From NCBI RefSeq assembly GCF_014841105.1, contig NZ_JACYWE010000005.1:1-64000 (forward strand): a DNA stretch of 64,000 nt. Direction: 5' to 3'. Position 1 is the stretch's first letter, and each line of letters starts with the position of its first letter. Positions 8,660 to 17,204 of this stretch are shown here, piece after piece. Source of the DNA: Lolliginicoccus lacisalsi. Lineage in GTDB: Bacteria > Actinomycetota > Actinomycetes > Mycobacteriales > Mycobacteriaceae. The notes under the pieces are model-generated. The model was not told where the DNA came from and did no database searches. It worked only from the letters and a program-made list of their open reading frames with translations. A program made the position numbers and the translations under genes.

Positions 8660-10555
8660 CTAGGGGTTCATCTCGTAGGCCCCGGCGAGCGCACGCAAAT
8701 CCGCGACAACACGGTCGAGCCGATCGCTGTCACCCACCGGCTGGCGCAGCAGGTCGAGCGCGCGCTTGCGCTGCGCGGGAGTGGCGGTGGCCTTGCAGTG
8801 CAGCGTAGTCGCGTGACGGGACATGTCGGTGACGAGGACCTCGAACAGCTGATCGAGCACGTCGGCACTGGTGCCCTCGATGCCGGCCTGCTCGAGGATC
8901 AGCTGCGCGTAGGGCAGCAGGGTGAACATCTCCCCGATGCAGAAGAGGAAATCGACATCCTTCTGCTGCTCATCGGTGGGGGCCGCGGCGGCGAGCAACG
9001 ATTGCAGCGCGTCGGCCTGCTGGAGGAACACCGCCACGTTGGGGATCGTGGCATGCTCGCGGAGGATCGGCCGCCAGTCGGCGAACCGCACCTTGCCCAG
9101 GCCCCTGCTCGGGCCCTGGTTGAACAAGAACACATCGTCGGAGGAATCGCGACGGACGGGCACCTCCGGCAGCGGGGTGGCCTGCCCGGGCAGGGTTGCG
9201 GCCGCGATGCTGCTCACCCCGCGCGCGCCCTTGGAGAGGGCAGCCATCGCGGGGCGCGGCGCACGACCGATAGGCAGCTTGCTCAGCGCTGCCTGGCCGG
9301 CATCGGTGGGCCGGAACATGTAGTTCTGCAGGAACTTCAGCGACAGCGCCATGTTCACGTGGACGGTGCCCTCGAGCCGGGGCAGGCCCGTCACCCCGAG
9401 CAGTGCCATGTTGAAGTACATGTCGTTCTCGAACGCGCGCGCGGCAATGGTGTCCGACAGCAGGGTGACGATCTTCTCGCCCTCGCGGGTGACGTTCATC
9501 TTCTCGATCGCGTTGAACAGCAGGTAGCGCCGATCGCCGGGCGAGGCGGAGCGCATGTAGTCGATGGCGCGCTCGCTGTAGAGCTTCATGCCCACGAGGC
9601 GAACATAGGCCTCGGCGGTCATGCGCCGGATCTGGGGGAACTCGGTGACGCGCTGGCCGAACAGGATGCGGTTCTCCGCGTGGCCGATGGCCTCGTGCAT
9701 GGCGTGCTCGCAGGCGCCCACCGCGCCGAACCCAAGGTTGAACTTGCCGATGTTGACGGTGTTGATCGCGGCGTGGAACGCGGACTTGCCCTCGTGGAGG
9801 ACGTCCTCCTGCTGGACTGGATAGTCCTCGAGGTCGAGCGCTGCGACGTACATCTGCGCGTCGACGACGTTCTTGCGCAACTTGTAGGCCTTGTGCTGGC
9901 TGTCGGCGGCGAAGAACATGTAGCCCTCGAAATCCTCCTCGGGCCGGTATCGCTCGATGTCGGAGCTATCGATGATGGGCTTGTCGGACCGGCGGCCGAA
10001 CACCGACACCATGCCCGCGAGGTTGCCGTTGCCGATGTAGTACTTGCTGCCGGTGGCGCGGTAGCCACCCTGGCCGTCGGGATCGAGCACCATGTCAGTG
10101 GAGTAGACGTCCGCGCCGTGCTCCTGCTCGGAAAGGCCGAAGGCAAAGATCTCGCCGGACTCGAGCAGTTGTGCTGCCTTGCGCCGCGCGGCGGTGTTGC
10201 TCGATTGCCAGATCGGTCCGAGGCCGAGAATAGTGACCTGCCACACGTACCAGTACTGCATGCCGTAGAAGCCGAGGATCTGGCTGTACATGGCGTTGCG
10301 CGCGGTGTCCCACCGCTTGTCCGGATCACCGTCGGCCTCGGTGGCGGGGGTGAGCAGGATCGCGAAGATCCGCTCGCGCTTGACGAGGTCGAGGAAGTCC
10401 GAGTACCAGACCCGATCACGGTCCTGCTGCTTGAGCCAGGCCTTGCCGCGGGACTCGAAGAAGTCGATCGTGACGTCGAACAGGCGGCGGGTAGTGGCGT
10501 CGAACGTGCTGAAGTCTGGCTCGCGCGGGTTCAGGGGCGCGGTGGAGTGGGTCAT
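8660..10555 (-). CDS. acyl-CoA dehydrogenase/oxidase-family flavoprotein, 631 residues
   Basis: ATG 10555 is chosen because GAAAGGAAACC lies directly upstream; an ATG at 10621 would add 22 residues that overlap the next gene. The protein shows acyl-CoA dehydrogenase hallmarks: FGLSEQEHGADVYSTDM (active-site/flavin loop), ATGSKYYIGNGNLAGM, and AENRILFGQRVTEFPQIRRM. At 631 residues it is far longer than a typical 380-residue dehydrogenase and resembles acyl-CoA oxidase-like members with an extra C-terminal helical domain. It probably catalyses alpha-beta oxidation of an acyl-CoA. A broken mpaB gene lies 19 bp upstream in the same orientation. Confidence 0.85.
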   Translation of the reverse strand: MTHSTAPLNPREPDFSTFDATTRRLFDVTIDFFESRGKAWLKQQDRDRVWYSDFLDLVKRERIFAILLTPATEADGDPDKRWDTARNAMYSQILGFYGMQYWYVWQVTILGLGPIWQSSNTAARRKAAQLLESGEIFAFGLSEQEHGADVYSTDMVLDPDGQGGYRATGSKYYIGNGNLAGMVSVFGRRSDKPIIDSSDIERYRPEEDFEGYMFFAADSQHKAYKLRKNVVDAQMYVAALDLEDYPVQQEDVLHEGKSAFHAAINTVNIGKFNLGFGAVGACEHAMHEAIGHAENRILFGQRVTEFPQIRRMTAEAYVRLVGMKLYSERAIDYMRSASPGDRRYLLFNAIEKMNVTREGEKIVTLLSDTIAARAFENDMYFNMALLGVTGLPRLEGTVHVNMALSLKFLQNYMFRPTDAGQAALSKLPIGRAPRPAMAALSKGARGVSSIAAATLPGQATPLPEVPVRRDSSDDVFLFNQGPSRGLGKVRFADWRPILREHATIPNVAVFLQQADALQSLLAAAAPTDEQQKDVDFLFCIGEMFTLLPYAQLILEQAGIEGTSADVLDQLFEVLVTDMSRHATTLHCKATATPAQRKRALDLLRQPVGDSDRLDRVVADLRALAGAYEMNP

Positions 10556-10574
10556 GGTTTCCTTTCGTGGCAGT

Positions 10575-10959
10575 TCAGGCGAGGTGGCCGAGGTAGGCCT
10601 GGGATTCGATGAGGCACTCATCGCTGGGTGGCTTGCCTTCTCCGAAGACGCGCTGCCATTGCTTGGCTCGCAGTTCGCGGTGCGCGTCAGCGGGACGGGC
10701 GTATCCGCATCGTTCGCGGGCCCGCGCCGGGGTCAGGACCGCGGGGGACAGCGGGGCGGACGGCGAGGTCGACGAGGTCGGGCTGGTCGAATCCGCTGAG
10801 CGCGCCCATCCAGCGCTGCAGGCCCAGGATGGGCGTGGCGGCGTGCCCCCAGGCCTTCCACGTGACCGATCGGGGGCCGAGGAAGCCGTAGTCGGCCACC
10901 GGCTGCACCACAGGCTGGGCTTCCCGCCGCTTACTGATCCGGGGGAACCTTGTTGACAC
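10575..10959 (-). pseudogene. oxygenase MpaB-family (DUF2236) remnant
   Basis: A GTG at 10959 with an upstream AAAGGAG begins a frame that reads like the start of MpaB/DUF2236 proteins (PVADYGFLGPRSVTWKAWGH). About 30 residues later it jumps to WMGALSGFDQPDLVDLAVRP, then shifts frame near 10745-10765. The last part reads ARARERCGYARPADAHRELRAKQWQRVFGEG to a stop at 10575, resembling the family C-terminus. Intact members are roughly 300-400 residues, so about 200 residues of the catalytic core are deleted in addition to the frameshift. It sits upstream of the acyl-CoA dehydrogenase and was probably once its operon partner. Confidence 0.65.
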
Positions 10960-11237
10960 GATGAACTGCTCCTTTGCAGGGGATGGTCGACGTGCGGCAG
11001 GCGCTGCGCCGCCAGCCCGGGTGGCACAGCGCCATATTTCTACACATGCGTAGGAATAATCTACATCGGCGAATATTCTGCTGTCCATTGACGACCATGG
11101 GCCCGCAGCGACACGTCCTGGCGGCCGGATCCGCCGCTGCACCGGGCCGCTCCGCGCCTCCTCGCGGCGGCGGTCCGCCCCACGCGACTACTGTGATGCA
11201 GAACGCACCGAGAAACCCGATCGGAGACAAGCCAGCC
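10960..11237. promoter_or_regulatory. divergent intergenic region with a near-perfect palindrome
   Basis: 278 bp between the mpaB remnant and the flavin monooxygenase, with no gene inside. At 11040-11053 there is CTACACATGCGTAG, symmetric at 12 of 14 positions. It sits in a locally A/T-rich patch (to about 11080) that could hold promoters. It is a plausible operator for a regulator of one or both flanking genes. The regulator is unknown. Confidence 0.4.
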
Positions 11238-12701
11238 ATGAAGACCCTGTCCATCGCGATCATCGGCGCCGGTCTCGGCGGTATCGCCGCCGCCATCGAG
11301 CTGAAGAAGGCCGGCCACGAGGACATCACCATCCTGGAGAAGGCCAGCGACGTCGGGGGAGTGTGGCGGGACAACACCTATCCCGGGGCCGCATGCGACG
11401 TGCCGTCGCCGTTCTACTCGTACTCCTTCGAGCCCAACCCGCGCTGGCCCCGGCGGTTCTCGCAGCAACCAGCGATCCTTGACTACATCAGCGACGTCGC
11501 CGACACCTATGACGTGCGCCGCCACATCCGCTTCGGCGTGGAAGTCACCGCCGCGACGTTCGACGAGGCACGCGGACACTGGACGCTCGACCTCAGCACC
11601 GGCGACACCCTCGTCGCTGACGTGCTCGTTCCCGCCGTCGGGCAGCTCTCCCGGCCCACGACGCCGCCCATCCCCGGGCGCGACACCTTCGCCGGGGAAT
11701 CCTTCCACTCCGCGCGATGGGACCACGACGTCGAGCTCGACGGCAAGCGCATCGCCGTCATCGGCACCGGCGCCAGCGCCATCCAGTTCGTGCCCGAGAT
11801 CCAGCCCCAGGCTGCGCACCTAGAGGTCTACCAGCGTTCCGCGCCCTACCTGCTGCCGCGCCCCGACCGCGAGTTCACCGAGCTGCATCACAAGATCTTC
11901 AAGCTGCTGCCCGCCACCCAGCTCGCCGAGCGCGGCACCTGGTATGGCCTCGTCGAGGCGCTCAGCGTCGCGTGGGTGTACTCCAAGCCGCTCGCCGCCC
12001 TGATCGGCCGACTGTCCCGCGCGCACATGAAGCGCCAGGCCAAGGCCAAGCCCGGCCTGTTCGAGAAGGTCTGGCCCGACTATCCCATCGGCTGCAAGCG
12101 CGTCCTGTTCTCCAGCGACTACATCCCCGCTCTCGCCCAGCCCAACACCGAACTGATCACCACCGGGATCCGCGAGATCACCCCCAACGGCATCATCACC
12201 ACCGATCGCGTCGAGCATCCGACCGATGTCATCATCTGGGGCACCGGCTTCAAGGCCACCGAGTTCCTCGCCCCGATGAAGATCACCGGGCTCGGCGGCC
12301 GCGACCTGCACGAGCAGTGGGCCGACGGCGCGAGCGCCTACTACGGCATGACTGTCACCGGTTTTCCCAACATGCTCATCATGTATGGGCCCAACACCAA
12401 TACCGGCGGCGGATCCATCATCTACTTCCTTGAGGTCCAGGCCGCCTACCTGCGTGAATTCGTTGACGCCGTCGCCGAGCGAGGAGCACCGCTGACCGTC
12501 AAGGCCATCGTCGAGCGCGCCTACGACCAGCGCATCCAGGACAAGCTCGCCAACAGCGTGTGGAGCCAATGCACGTCCTGGTACCGCACAGCGTCAGGCC
12601 GCGTCACCACCAACTGGCCGCTGCTGGGCATCGAGTACAAGCGCGAGGCGAAGTTCGACCCCGCGGATTACCAGCCCGTTCCGGCCAAGAAGCCCGTGTG
12701 A
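11238..12701 (+). CDS. flavin-containing, Baeyer-Villiger-type monooxygenase
   Basis: 487 residues from ATG 11238. The FAD Rossmann motif GAGLGG is at 10-15. The Baeyer-Villiger fingerprint FxGxxxHxxxW is at 151-161 (FAGESFHSARW). The NADPH Rossmann motif GTGASA is at 176-181. These enzymes insert oxygen into ketones to give esters, or oxidise soft heteroatoms. Substrate is not predictable. The surrounding hydrolases and acyl-CoA enzymes fit a ketone or steroid degradation role, but that is inference. Confidence 0.9.
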   Translation: MKTLSIAIIGAGLGGIAAAIELKKAGHEDITILEKASDVGGVWRDNTYPGAACDVPSPFYSYSFEPNPRWPRRFSQQPAILDYISDVADTYDVRRHIRFGVEVTAATFDEARGHWTLDLSTGDTLVADVLVPAVGQLSRPTTPPIPGRDTFAGESFHSARWDHDVELDGKRIAVIGTGASAIQFVPEIQPQAAHLEVYQRSAPYLLPRPDREFTELHHKIFKLLPATQLAERGTWYGLVEALSVAWVYSKPLAALIGRLSRAHMKRQAKAKPGLFEKVWPDYPIGCKRVLFSSDYIPALAQPNTELITTGIREITPNGIITTDRVEHPTDVIIWGTGFKATEFLAPMKITGLGGRDLHEQWADGASAYYGMTVTGFPNMLIMYGPNTNTGGGSIIYFLEVQAAYLREFVDAVAERGAPLTVKAIVERAYDQRIQDKLANSVWSQCTSWYRTASGRVTTNWPLLGIEYKREAKFDPADYQPVPAKKPV

Positions 12702-12801
12702 GGGAAAACCTGGTCGGCCGTGTCGATCCAGGACAGGCCCGCTCGACCTAGGGATGAAGCCCGGCGCACCAGCCCGGGCCCTCCAGCAAAGGAACACCCC
12801 C

Positions 12802-13221
12802 ATGAAGTACATGCTGATCATGCGCACCACCGACGAGGCAGCCCAGTCGATGGCTGACTTCGACTTCACCGAGATGCTCGAGACCGTCGGGAAGTTCAAC
12901 GACGAGCTGATCCGTGCCGGGGTCCTCGTCGCGGCGGAAGGCCTCGACGACGCCGGGGACAGCGTCATCGTGGACTACTCCAGCGAGCCCCCGGTCATCA
13001 CCGACGGTCCCTACGGCGAGACCAAGGAGCTGTTCAACGGCTTCTACATCCTCAACGTCTCGTCCAAGCAGGAAGCGGTCGAGTGGGCCACGCGGATGCC
13101 CTCGTTTGGTGCTGGCTTCAAGACCGAGATCCGGCGCGTGCCCACCATCGACGAGTTCCCCCAGGACAACGAATGGATCCGGCGGGAGCTCGCCTGGCGC
13201 GAGGCCACCGGCCAGCTCTGA
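12802..13221 (+). CDS. YCII-related DGPF-domain protein (first copy)
   Basis: 139 residues from ATG 12802, with AAAGGAACAC upstream. The protein starts MKYMLIMRTTDEA and carries ITDGPYGETKE, the DGPF-type signature of this YCII-like family. DGPF proteins are characteristic genomic partners of ECF42 sigma factors. Here the sigma gene is about 0.8 kb downstream on the same strand (14023), separated by two minus-strand genes. Enzymatic activity is not established for the family. Confidence 0.88.
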   Translation: MKYMLIMRTTDEAAQSMADFDFTEMLETVGKFNDELIRAGVLVAAEGLDDAGDSVIVDYSSEPPVITDGPYGETKELFNGFYILNVSSKQEAVEWATRMPSFGAGFKTEIRRVPTIDEFPQDNEWIRRELAWREATGQL

Positions 13222-13225
13222 GGCG

Positions 13226-13453
13226 CTAGAGGTTCTCCCACCATTGGGCGAACTCGGCGAAATCGATCGCGCCATTGCTGTCGCTGTCGATCTCGCCGAA
13301 CCCGATGGAGACCTGCTCCTCCGGCATCCCTGGATCCAGGATCGCGACGAGCTGCGCGAACTCGCCCCTGTCGATATGGCCGTTGTCGTCCTTGTCGAAC
13401 TGGTCGAAGGCCTCGCGCAGCTCGCTCGTCGTTCCATCCTCGTTGCTCGCCAT
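13226..13453 (-). CDS. small EF-hand calcium-binding protein
   Basis: 75 residues with two canonical 12-residue EF-hand loops. One is at 20-31 (DKDDNGHIDRGE) and the other at 56-67 (DSDSNGAIDFAE). Both have Asp or Asn at loop positions 1, 3 and 5, Gly at 6 and Glu at 12, so both should bind calcium. There is no signal peptide or membrane segment, so it is probably a cytosolic calcium sensor or buffer. It converges on the DGPF gene with four bases between stops, and the HAAS gene follows 49 bp upstream. The partner is unknown. Confidence 0.9.
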   Translation of the reverse strand: MASNEDGTTSELREAFDQFDKDDNGHIDRGEFAQLVAILDPGMPEEQVSIGFGEIDSDSNGAIDFAEFAQWWENL

Positions 13454-13502
13454 GCGAGCGACACTAGCAGCGCGCGACCCCGCTGCTGGCGCAATGCCGC
13501 GG

Positions 13503-13874
13503 TCAGTCCTCGCTGGGCTGCGCGCGGTGCGAGTAGGCCCAGGCGAGGAAGATCAGGAACGGCGCGATGAACGCGACGAGCGTGCCGATGAGCACCATGT
13601 CTGGGTGCTGCGCGAGCCAGATCGACCCTGCCGCGAACGCGAGCACCAGCACCACGGCGATGGCCTTCGCCCACAGCGGCCACCGTGGATCCTTGCCCCA
13701 CCGGTCGGCGTGCGCGCGCGGGGAGCCAAACAGGTCCTGCGCGGGCTTTCCCGTGGCCGCGGCCTTGCCCTCCACCTCTGAGACGATCTCGTGGATCGTG
13801 GCGTGCGGTACCTTGCGCACCTGCAAAGCGATGACAAGCTCGTCGAGGTACTCATCGAGACCGGGCGCGGGCAT
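13503..13874 (-). CDS. HAAS-type signalling-domain membrane protein
   Basis: 123 residues. The N-terminal 55 residues (LDEYLDELVIALQVRKVPH, HEIVSEVEGKAAATGKPAQDLFGSPRAHADRW) match the HAAS pattern, a helical domain ending in a GxP-type motif. Two membrane helices follow (about 68-88 and 93-113). Such proteins often work with PadR or sigma-type regulators. Neither is adjacent on this strand. It is divergent from the ECF42 sigma gene across 148 bp, so co-regulation is possible. Confidence 0.7.
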   Translation of the reverse strand: MPAPGLDEYLDELVIALQVRKVPHATIHEIVSEVEGKAAATGKPAQDLFGSPRAHADRWGKDPRWPLWAKAIAVVLVLAFAAGSIWLAQHPDMVLIGTLVAFIAPFLIFLAWAYSHRAQPSED

Positions 13875-14022
13875 GGGGCACGTCCTAGGCTTGGAACGGG
13901 AGCGGGAGACACGAGGATACTACCGGCGACCGGCGTGCCGTGGCACCTATTGCCTGCCCCCATCGGGAGACAATGGCCGAGAGGCTGCACGAGCGGCGGC
14001 CCACGGCGAGGAGGCACGCGGA

Positions 14023-15309
14023 ATGGGCGAAGCGGTCGGGGACGCGGCGGTCGTGGGCAGGGCGAGCCGCGACGCGGTGGCGGCGGTGTGGCGGATCGAA
14101 TCGGCACGGATCGTTGGCGCGCTCGCCCGCTACACCGGTGACTTCGCGCTCGCCGAGGACCTCGCGCAGGAAGCCCTCGCCGAGGCCCTGGTCACCTGGC
14201 CGCGCGACGGGGTACCGCGCAACCCCGCCGCGTGGCTGCTCACCGTGGGTCGCAGGCGCGCGATCGACGGCTTCCGCCGCCGCGCCGCCCGCGACGATCG
14301 CTACGCCCTCCTCGCCCACGAGATCTGGGAGGACGCGCGCAGCGGGCAGTCGGGGGAGATCCTGTGGGACCCCGACCAGATCGACGATGACATCCTCGCG
14401 CTGATGTTCATCTCCTGCCACCCGGCGCTCTCCCGCGAGGCCCGGATCGCGCTGACCCTGCGCGTAGTAGCGGGCCTGGCCAGCGACGAGATCGCCCGCG
14501 CCTGCCTCGTGCCCACCGCGACCGTGCAGGCCCGCATCACCCGCGCCAAGAAGGCCCTCGCCGAGGCCTCCGCGACCTTCGAAGTGCCCCCGGCCGGGGA
14601 GCGGGCGCAGCGCCTCGGCTCCGTGCTCAACGTCATCTACGTGATCTTCACCGAAGGCTCATCCGCGACCTCGGGCGCCTCGCTGATCCGCCTCGACATG
14701 GCAAGCGAGGCGCTGCGCCTCGCGCGCATGCTGGCCCGGCTGATGCCCGGCTCCGCGGAAGCACACGGATTGCTCGCCCTGCTCGAGCTCACCGCGGCAC
14801 GCTTTCCCGCTCGCACCAGGCCCGACGGCCGTCCCGTGCTGCTCGACCAGCAGGACCGCAGGAGATGGGACCAGGGGGCGATCCGGCGGGGCAGGTCCGC
14901 CCTCGCGCACGCCCAGACGCTCGGCCGTGGCCTCGGCCCCTACGGGGTGCAGGCCGCCATCGCGCAATGCCATGCGGTCGCGAGCTCCATCGACGAGACC
15001 GACTGGCAGCGGATCGTGGAGCTCTACGAGACCCTCGCGCGGCTCGCCCCGTCACCGATCGTCGAGCTCAACCGCGCGGTCGCGGTGTCCATGGCCCGCG
15101 GGCCGGCAGCAGCATTGCCGATGGTCGAGGCGCTCGCCACCGATGCGGGGCTCGCGCGCTCGCACTTGCTGCCGAGCGTGCGCGGCGAGCTGCTCGCGCG
15201 CCTCGGCCGCGACGGGGAGGCCCGGGCGGAGCTGTCCCGGGCCATCGAGCTGTGCGGCAACGAGCAGGAGCGGGGCGGCCTCGAGGACAAGCTCGCCGCG
15301 CTGGGATAG
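14023..15309 (+). CDS. ECF42-type RNA polymerase sigma factor with C-terminal TPR-like domain (first copy)
   Basis: 428 residues from ATG 14023, with GGAGGCACGCGG just upstream. Sigma region 2 is at about 30-95 (TGDFALAEDLAQEALAEALVTWP, NPAAWLLTVGRRRAIDGFRRR). Region 4 is at about 140-190 (ALTLRVVAGLASDEIARACLV, VQARITRAKKAL). It is followed by a roughly 220-residue helical domain of the DUF6596/TPR type (VLNVIYVIFTEG, EAHGLLALLELTAARF, IAQCHAVASSIDETDW). This layout defines ECF42, which has no classical anti-sigma factor and is regulated through the C-terminal extension. Its DGPF partner is at 12802. A second pair is at 21754-23310. Confidence 0.88.
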   Translation: MGEAVGDAAVVGRASRDAVAAVWRIESARIVGALARYTGDFALAEDLAQEALAEALVTWPRDGVPRNPAAWLLTVGRRRAIDGFRRRAARDDRYALLAHEIWEDARSGQSGEILWDPDQIDDDILALMFISCHPALSREARIALTLRVVAGLASDEIARACLVPTATVQARITRAKKALAEASATFEVPPAGERAQRLGSVLNVIYVIFTEGSSATSGASLIRLDMASEALRLARMLARLMPGSAEAHGLLALLELTAARFPARTRPDGRPVLLDQQDRRRWDQGAIRRGRSALAHAQTLGRGLGPYGVQAAIAQCHAVASSIDETDWQRIVELYETLARLAPSPIVELNRAVAVSMARGPAAALPMVEALATDAGLARSHLLPSVRGELLARLGRDGEARAELSRAIELCGNEQERGGLEDKLAALG

Positions 15310-15313
15310 TCGG

Positions 15314-15344
15314 CCTCGGGGGTTGTCGTCCTCGGGGGTTGTCG
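15314..15344 (+). repeat. two tandem copies of a 15-bp G-rich unit
   Basis: CCTCGGGGGTTGTCG occurs at 15314-15328 and again at 15330-15344, immediately after the sigma gene stop and directly abutting the long hairpin at 15345. Similar G-rich tandem tracts precede the hairpin repeats at 23376 and 44510. Confidence 0.8.
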
Positions 15345-15403
15345 GCGAGTGTGCGAGAAACGACAGCTTTCCTGGCTGGGGCTGTCGCTTTTCGCACACT
15401 CGC
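15345..15403. terminator. long imperfect hairpin after the ECF42 sigma gene
   Basis: Two 23-nt arms (15345-15367 and 15381-15403) pair at 21 of 23 positions around a 13-nt loop. It lies 35 bp after the sigma gene stop and 120 bp before the Fic gene, so it probably ends sigma transcription. The stem is much longer than an ordinary terminator and may be a mobile or REP-like palindrome. Two direct repeats containing AGCACCCGG follow at about 15404-15442. Confidence 0.65.
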
Positions 15404-15483
15404 GGGCTCCGTAGCACCCGGTCGGGCTCCGGAGCACCCGGGCGGGCCCGCCGACGCGACGATCCGAGCATAGCGAGCGCCCT

Positions 15484-15507
15484 TATTATCACTTAGCGTG
15501 CAAGTGA
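15484..15507 (+). promoter_or_regulatory. Fic gene promoter with overlapping dyad
   Basis: A TATTAT hexamer at 15484-15489 overlaps the left arm of an inverted repeat: TCACTT at 15489-15494 and AAGTGA at 15502-15507, perfect over six bases with a 7-nt centre. The dyad ends 15 bp before the ATG of the Fic gene. This is the layout expected of a repressor site on a promoter. The binding protein could be the Fic protein itself, which has a C-terminal winged helix, but that is a guess. Confidence 0.45.
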
Positions 15508-15522
15508 AGCTAGTGTTGAGCC

Positions 15523-16713
15523 ATGGCATCAGAAGCCAGCTGGCCCAGCCTCGGATCGGAGACCCGCCCCTGGGTGCCCCGCATCCCGCCCGACCTTGTC
15601 GCTGCCGCGATCCGCCACCGCCACGCGGGCCCCTACCAAGCGGCTGTTGCCCCCTCCATCGCCCACCAGCAGCTCGTGCTCCCGGGCGACGTGCTCGCCC
15701 TCGCCGAGCAGGCCGCCACCGAGCTCGCCCGGTTTGACGCCGAGCTGGGAACCGACATCGCGCCCTTCGCCGCTGTGCTGCTGCGCTCGGAGTCCGCGTC
15801 CTCATCGATGATCGAGAACCTCACCTCCGGCGCCAAGGCGATCGTCCTCGCCGAGCTCGGCGAGACCGGAAAGCGCAACGCCACCTCGATCGTCGCCAAC
15901 ACACGCGCCATGCGCGCCGCCCTCGACCTCGCCGACCGGCTCTCCCCGGACGCGATCCTCGACATGCACAAGGCACTGATGGAGGGCGTCGACCCCAGGG
16001 CAGGCCAATGGCGGGAGGAACAAGTGTGGATCGGTGGCACCACCTACGGCCCGCACGACGCCGCCTTCATCCCGCCCCACCACGAGCACGTGCCCGCGCT
16101 GCTCGACGACCTCACGGCGTTCCTGCGACGGACTGACATGCCAGTCCTCATCCTCGCCGCGATCGCCCACGCGCAGTTCGAGACCATCCACCCCTTCACC
16201 GACGGCAACGGTCGCACGGGGCGCGCGCTCGTCCACTCCTTGCTGCGCGGCCGCGGCCTCGCCCGTAACGTCACCATTCCGATCTCCGCGGGCCTGCTCA
16301 CCGACACCAGCCGCTACTTCGCCGCCCTCACCGCGTACCGCGACGGCGAGCCCGAGCGCATCGTCGCCACCTTCGCCGAAGCCGCGTTCGCCGCCACCTC
16401 CAATGGTCGCGCCCTGGTAGCGGACCTGCGGGGCATCCGCGCGAACTGGGACACCGCGATCGCCGCGCGCCGGGGCGCCTCGTCGTGGCGGCTCGCCGAC
16501 CTCCTGCTCCGTCAGCCCATCGTCGACGCGGCAACGGTCGCGACCGAACTCGGCATCGCCCCGCAGAACGCGCTGCGCGCCATCGGCCCGCTCGTCGAAG
16601 CCGGCATCCTCACCGAGTTCACCGGTCAGCAGCGCAACCGCATGTGGCAGGCCCGCGCTGTGCTCGACGCTATCGACGCGTTCGCCGACCGGGCCCGTCG
16701 GCGCGCACCGTAA
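15523..16713 (+). CDS. Fic-family AMP-transferase with self-inhibitory helix and winged-helix tail
   Basis: 396 residues. The Fic motif HPFTDGNGRTGR is complete at 223-234, so catalytic His and both phosphate-anchoring Arg residues are present. An inhibitory S/TxxxE(G/N) motif is visible at 94-99 (SSMIEN), which marks class II Fic proteins that hold themselves inactive. The last 60-70 residues (LADLLLRQPIVDAATVATELGIAPQNALRAI) form a winged helix-turn-helix. The enzyme is expected to AMPylate, or reverse AMPylation of, a protein target that is unknown here. It has its own promoter region and stands alone, with no separate antitoxin gene. Confidence 0.9.
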   Translation: MASEASWPSLGSETRPWVPRIPPDLVAAAIRHRHAGPYQAAVAPSIAHQQLVLPGDVLALAEQAATELARFDAELGTDIAPFAAVLLRSESASSSMIENLTSGAKAIVLAELGETGKRNATSIVANTRAMRAALDLADRLSPDAILDMHKALMEGVDPRAGQWREEQVWIGGTTYGPHDAAFIPPHHEHVPALLDDLTAFLRRTDMPVLILAAIAHAQFETIHPFTDGNGRTGRALVHSLLRGRGLARNVTIPISAGLLTDTSRYFAALTAYRDGEPERIVATFAEAAFAATSNGRALVADLRGIRANWDTAIAARRGASSWRLADLLLRQPIVDAATVATELGIAPQNALRAIGPLVEAGILTEFTGQQRNRMWQARAVLDAIDAFADRARRRAP

Positions 16714-16739
16714 TCGCCGCGACAACGCATAATGGATAT

Positions 16740-17204
16740 ATGGCAAGCACATCCACTCAATCCGCGCCGCGCGTCACCCACGGCATCATCCTGTTCGCAA
16801 TCGCGGGCTGGATGTGCTGCGGGATGGTCGCGCTCGCCGTCGTGGTGAGCGTGCTATCCACCGGCCCGAGCGCGGGCCTGATCGCCATCGTGATGCCGAC
16901 GGTGCTGTTCGGATGCATCGGCTACCTGTTCCTGCGGCACTTCTACCGAACCCGCCGGTTCCGCCTCGACGCGCTCGCCGCCGGCAGGACGGTCGAGGGC
17001 GAGGTTGCTGGGCATGGCCGGGCGTTCAACCTGTTCTCCAGCACCCGCCACCACACCCTGCGGGTGCGCTACCGCGATAGCACCGGCGCCGACCGGTTCG
17101 AGCAGGTCATCGTGCCAGGCGCTCGGCTCGCGGCGTGCCCGCCGGGGAGCCCGATCATTGGGTACATCCACCCCAGCGGGCGCAGCTACTTCCCGCAGGG
17201 CTGA
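16740..17204 (+). CDS. DUF3592-like two-helix membrane protein
   Basis: 154 residues from ATG 16740. There are two membrane helices (about 16-42 and 47-66), then a soluble beta-rich domain whose GRTVEGEVAGHG and HHTLRVRYRDSTGA segments and late YIHPSGRSYFP resemble the DUF3592 fold. It starts 27 bp after the Fic gene and may be co-transcribed. Function unknown. Confidence 0.6.
   Translation: MASTSTQSAPRVTHGIILFAIAGWMCCGMVALAVVVSVLSTGPSAGLIAIVMPTVLFGCIGYLFLRHFYRTRRFRLDALAAGRTVEGEVAGHGRAFNLFSSTRHHTLRVRYRDSTGADRFEQVIVPGARLAACPPGSPIIGYIHPSGRSYFPQG

Noticed and set aside
8411-10612. 733-codon open frame opposite the acyl-CoA dehydrogenase
   Set aside because: Antisense shadow. The minus-strand gene has clear motifs and a ribosome site.
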